From positions 372,001 through 436,000 of the forward strand of contig NZ_FOEO01000001.1 in the NCBI RefSeq assembly GCF_900110765.1: a DNA stretch of 64,000 nucleotides, written 5' to 3'. The notes beneath the pieces were generated by a model. That model saw only the letters and a program-made list of their open reading frames with translations. It was not told where the DNA came from and did no database searches. This document shows, piece by piece, positions 63,343-64,000 of this stretch. A program made the translations under genes and the position numbers. Position 1 is the first letter of the stretch. Each line of letters opens with the position of its first letter. This DNA comes from Pseudomonas sp. NFACC02. Lineage in GTDB: Bacteria > Pseudomonadota > Gammaproteobacteria > Pseudomonadales > Pseudomonadaceae.

Positions 63343-64000
63343 TGAGAGCCTTTGATTACGTCCGCGCGGGCAGCATCGAGCAGGCTGTCGCGACCCACGC
63401 CAAAAGCGACTCGGCGTTTTTTCTCGCCGGCGGGACCACCCTGCTCGACCTGGTGAAACTCGACGTGATGCCGGCCGATCAGGTGATCGACGTCAATCAC
63501 CTGTCCCTCAAGCAGATCGATGTGCAGAAGGATGGCAGCGTGCGCATCGGTGCGCTGGTGACCAACAGCGATCTGGCGCATCACGCCTACATTGTCGAAC
63601 ACTACCCGGTGCTGTCGCAGGCGCTGCTGTCTGGCGCAACCACGCAGCTGCGCAACAAGGCAACGACCGCCGGCAATGTCATGCAACGGGTGCGTTGCAA
63701 TTATTTCCGCGACGGCTATTCGCCCTGCAACAAACGCCAACCCGGTTCAGGCTGCGCCGCCATCGACGGCCATAACCGCAGCGTGCATGCGGTCCTCGGC
63801 ACCAGCGACCAGTGCATCGCGACACATCCGTCGGACATGTGCGTGGCAATGGCGGCGATTGGCGCAAAAGTCGACGTCCAGGGGCCGAAGGGAAAGCGCA
63901 GCATCGACTTTCTCGACTTCCATCTGCTGCCGGGTTCGACGCCCTGGAAAGAGCATGCCCTGCAGGACGATGAACTGATCACCCATGTGGTACTGGAGGC
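63342..64000 (+). CDS. paoB: Aldehyde oxidoreductase FAD subunit, PaoB-like (3' partial)
   Basis: Open from ATG 63342 to the window end (219 codons visible), starting MRAFDYVRAGSIEQAV. FAD motif FFLAGGTTLLDLVKLDV near residue 27 and TTAGNVMQRVRCNYF near residue 107 are typical. Cysteines C113, C123 and C132 (RCNYFRDGYSPCNKRQPGSGC) form, with a later one, the [4Fe-4S] site that distinguishes PaoB from most family members. The molybdenum subunit paoC should follow outside the window. Confidence 0.92.
   Translation, partial: MRAFDYVRAGSIEQAVATHAKSDSAFFLAGGTTLLDLVKLDVMPADQVIDVNHLSLKQIDVQKDGSVRIGALVTNSDLAHHAYIVEHYPVLSQALLSGATTQLRNKATTAGNVMQRVRCNYFRDGYSPCNKRQPGSGCAAIDGHNRSVHAVLGTSDQCIATHPSDMCVAMAAIGAKVDVQGPKGKRSIDFLDFHLLPGSTPWKEHALQDDELITHVVLE

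Overview
The window is GC-rich chromosomal DNA from a fluorescens/syringae-like Pseudomonas. The evidence is the gene content (PedH-type alcohol oxidation with its lanthanide-linked ABC transporter, complete phn C-P lyase operon, ErcA/AgmR-type genes), Pseudomonas-style REP/REPIN palindromes between operons, and tightly packed ATGA-overlapping operons. No tRNA, rRNA, CRISPR, transposase or integrase was found. Both ends cut genes: an opine-oxidase-like subunit on the left and a PaoB-like subunit on the right.

Layout. 1-3.6 kb: operon of two FAD amine/opine oxidase-like subunits and a periplasmic binding protein. 3.6-4.0 kb: REP array. 4.1-7.7 kb: CPA1 cation/proton antiporter, formate/nitrite channel and moaA. 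7.9-21.4 kb: a PQQ-dependent alcohol oxidation island. Its leftward arm is cytochrome c550, binding protein, SoxYZ-like carrier, MBL hydrolase, lanthanide-type PedH, an unlisted 23-codon pqqA, ErcA and an ErcS'-like hybrid kinase. Its rightward arm is a PedA1A2BC-type ABC system, a CxxxCW protein and an AgmR-type response regulator. A shared CTTTGG-TACTGG-like motif sits in four of its promoter regions. 21.4-22.6 kb: two direct copies of a ~0.45-0.49 kb non-coding repeat. 22.6-23.5 kb: haloperoxidase-like hydrolase.

23.6-34.4 kb: complete leftward phnCDEFGHIJKLMNP operon, with a Pho-box promoter and HutC/PhnF-like 12-mers in phnC and at the phnF start. 34.6-38.3 kb: chemoreceptor and a divergent VOC protein/LysR pair. 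38.3-45.6 kb: rpiR-ddpXABCDF, D-Ala-D-Ala dipeptidase and dipeptide uptake under a SIS-domain regulator. 45.9-49.9 kb: poxB and a PBP2 outside any rod-shape cluster. 50.6-54.3 kb: three-subunit FAD gluconate dehydrogenase.

54.3-56.1 kb: a PI-PLC-like gene, with more AT-rich intergenic DNA around it, sits between the cytochrome subunit and a second ~88% identical copy of that gene's last 21 codons, followed by a terminator. This looks like an insertion that rebuilt the 3' end of its target. A 5'-truncated gluconolactonase-like gene follows. 57-62 kb: an unknown Ala/Ser-rich protein, a secreted alpha/beta hydrolase and a GAF-GAF-GGDEF-EAL protein. 62.7-64 kb: start of a paoAB-type molybdenum aldehyde oxidoreductase operon, which would use the molybdopterin pathway to which MoaA belongs.

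The window reads as accessory periplasmic oxidation (PQQ alcohol, FAD gluconate, molybdenum aldehyde enzymes) plus nutrient scavenging (phosphonate, D-Ala-D-Ala, opine/amine). Most calls are from family recognition by eye; regulatory sites are inferences from sequence pattern.
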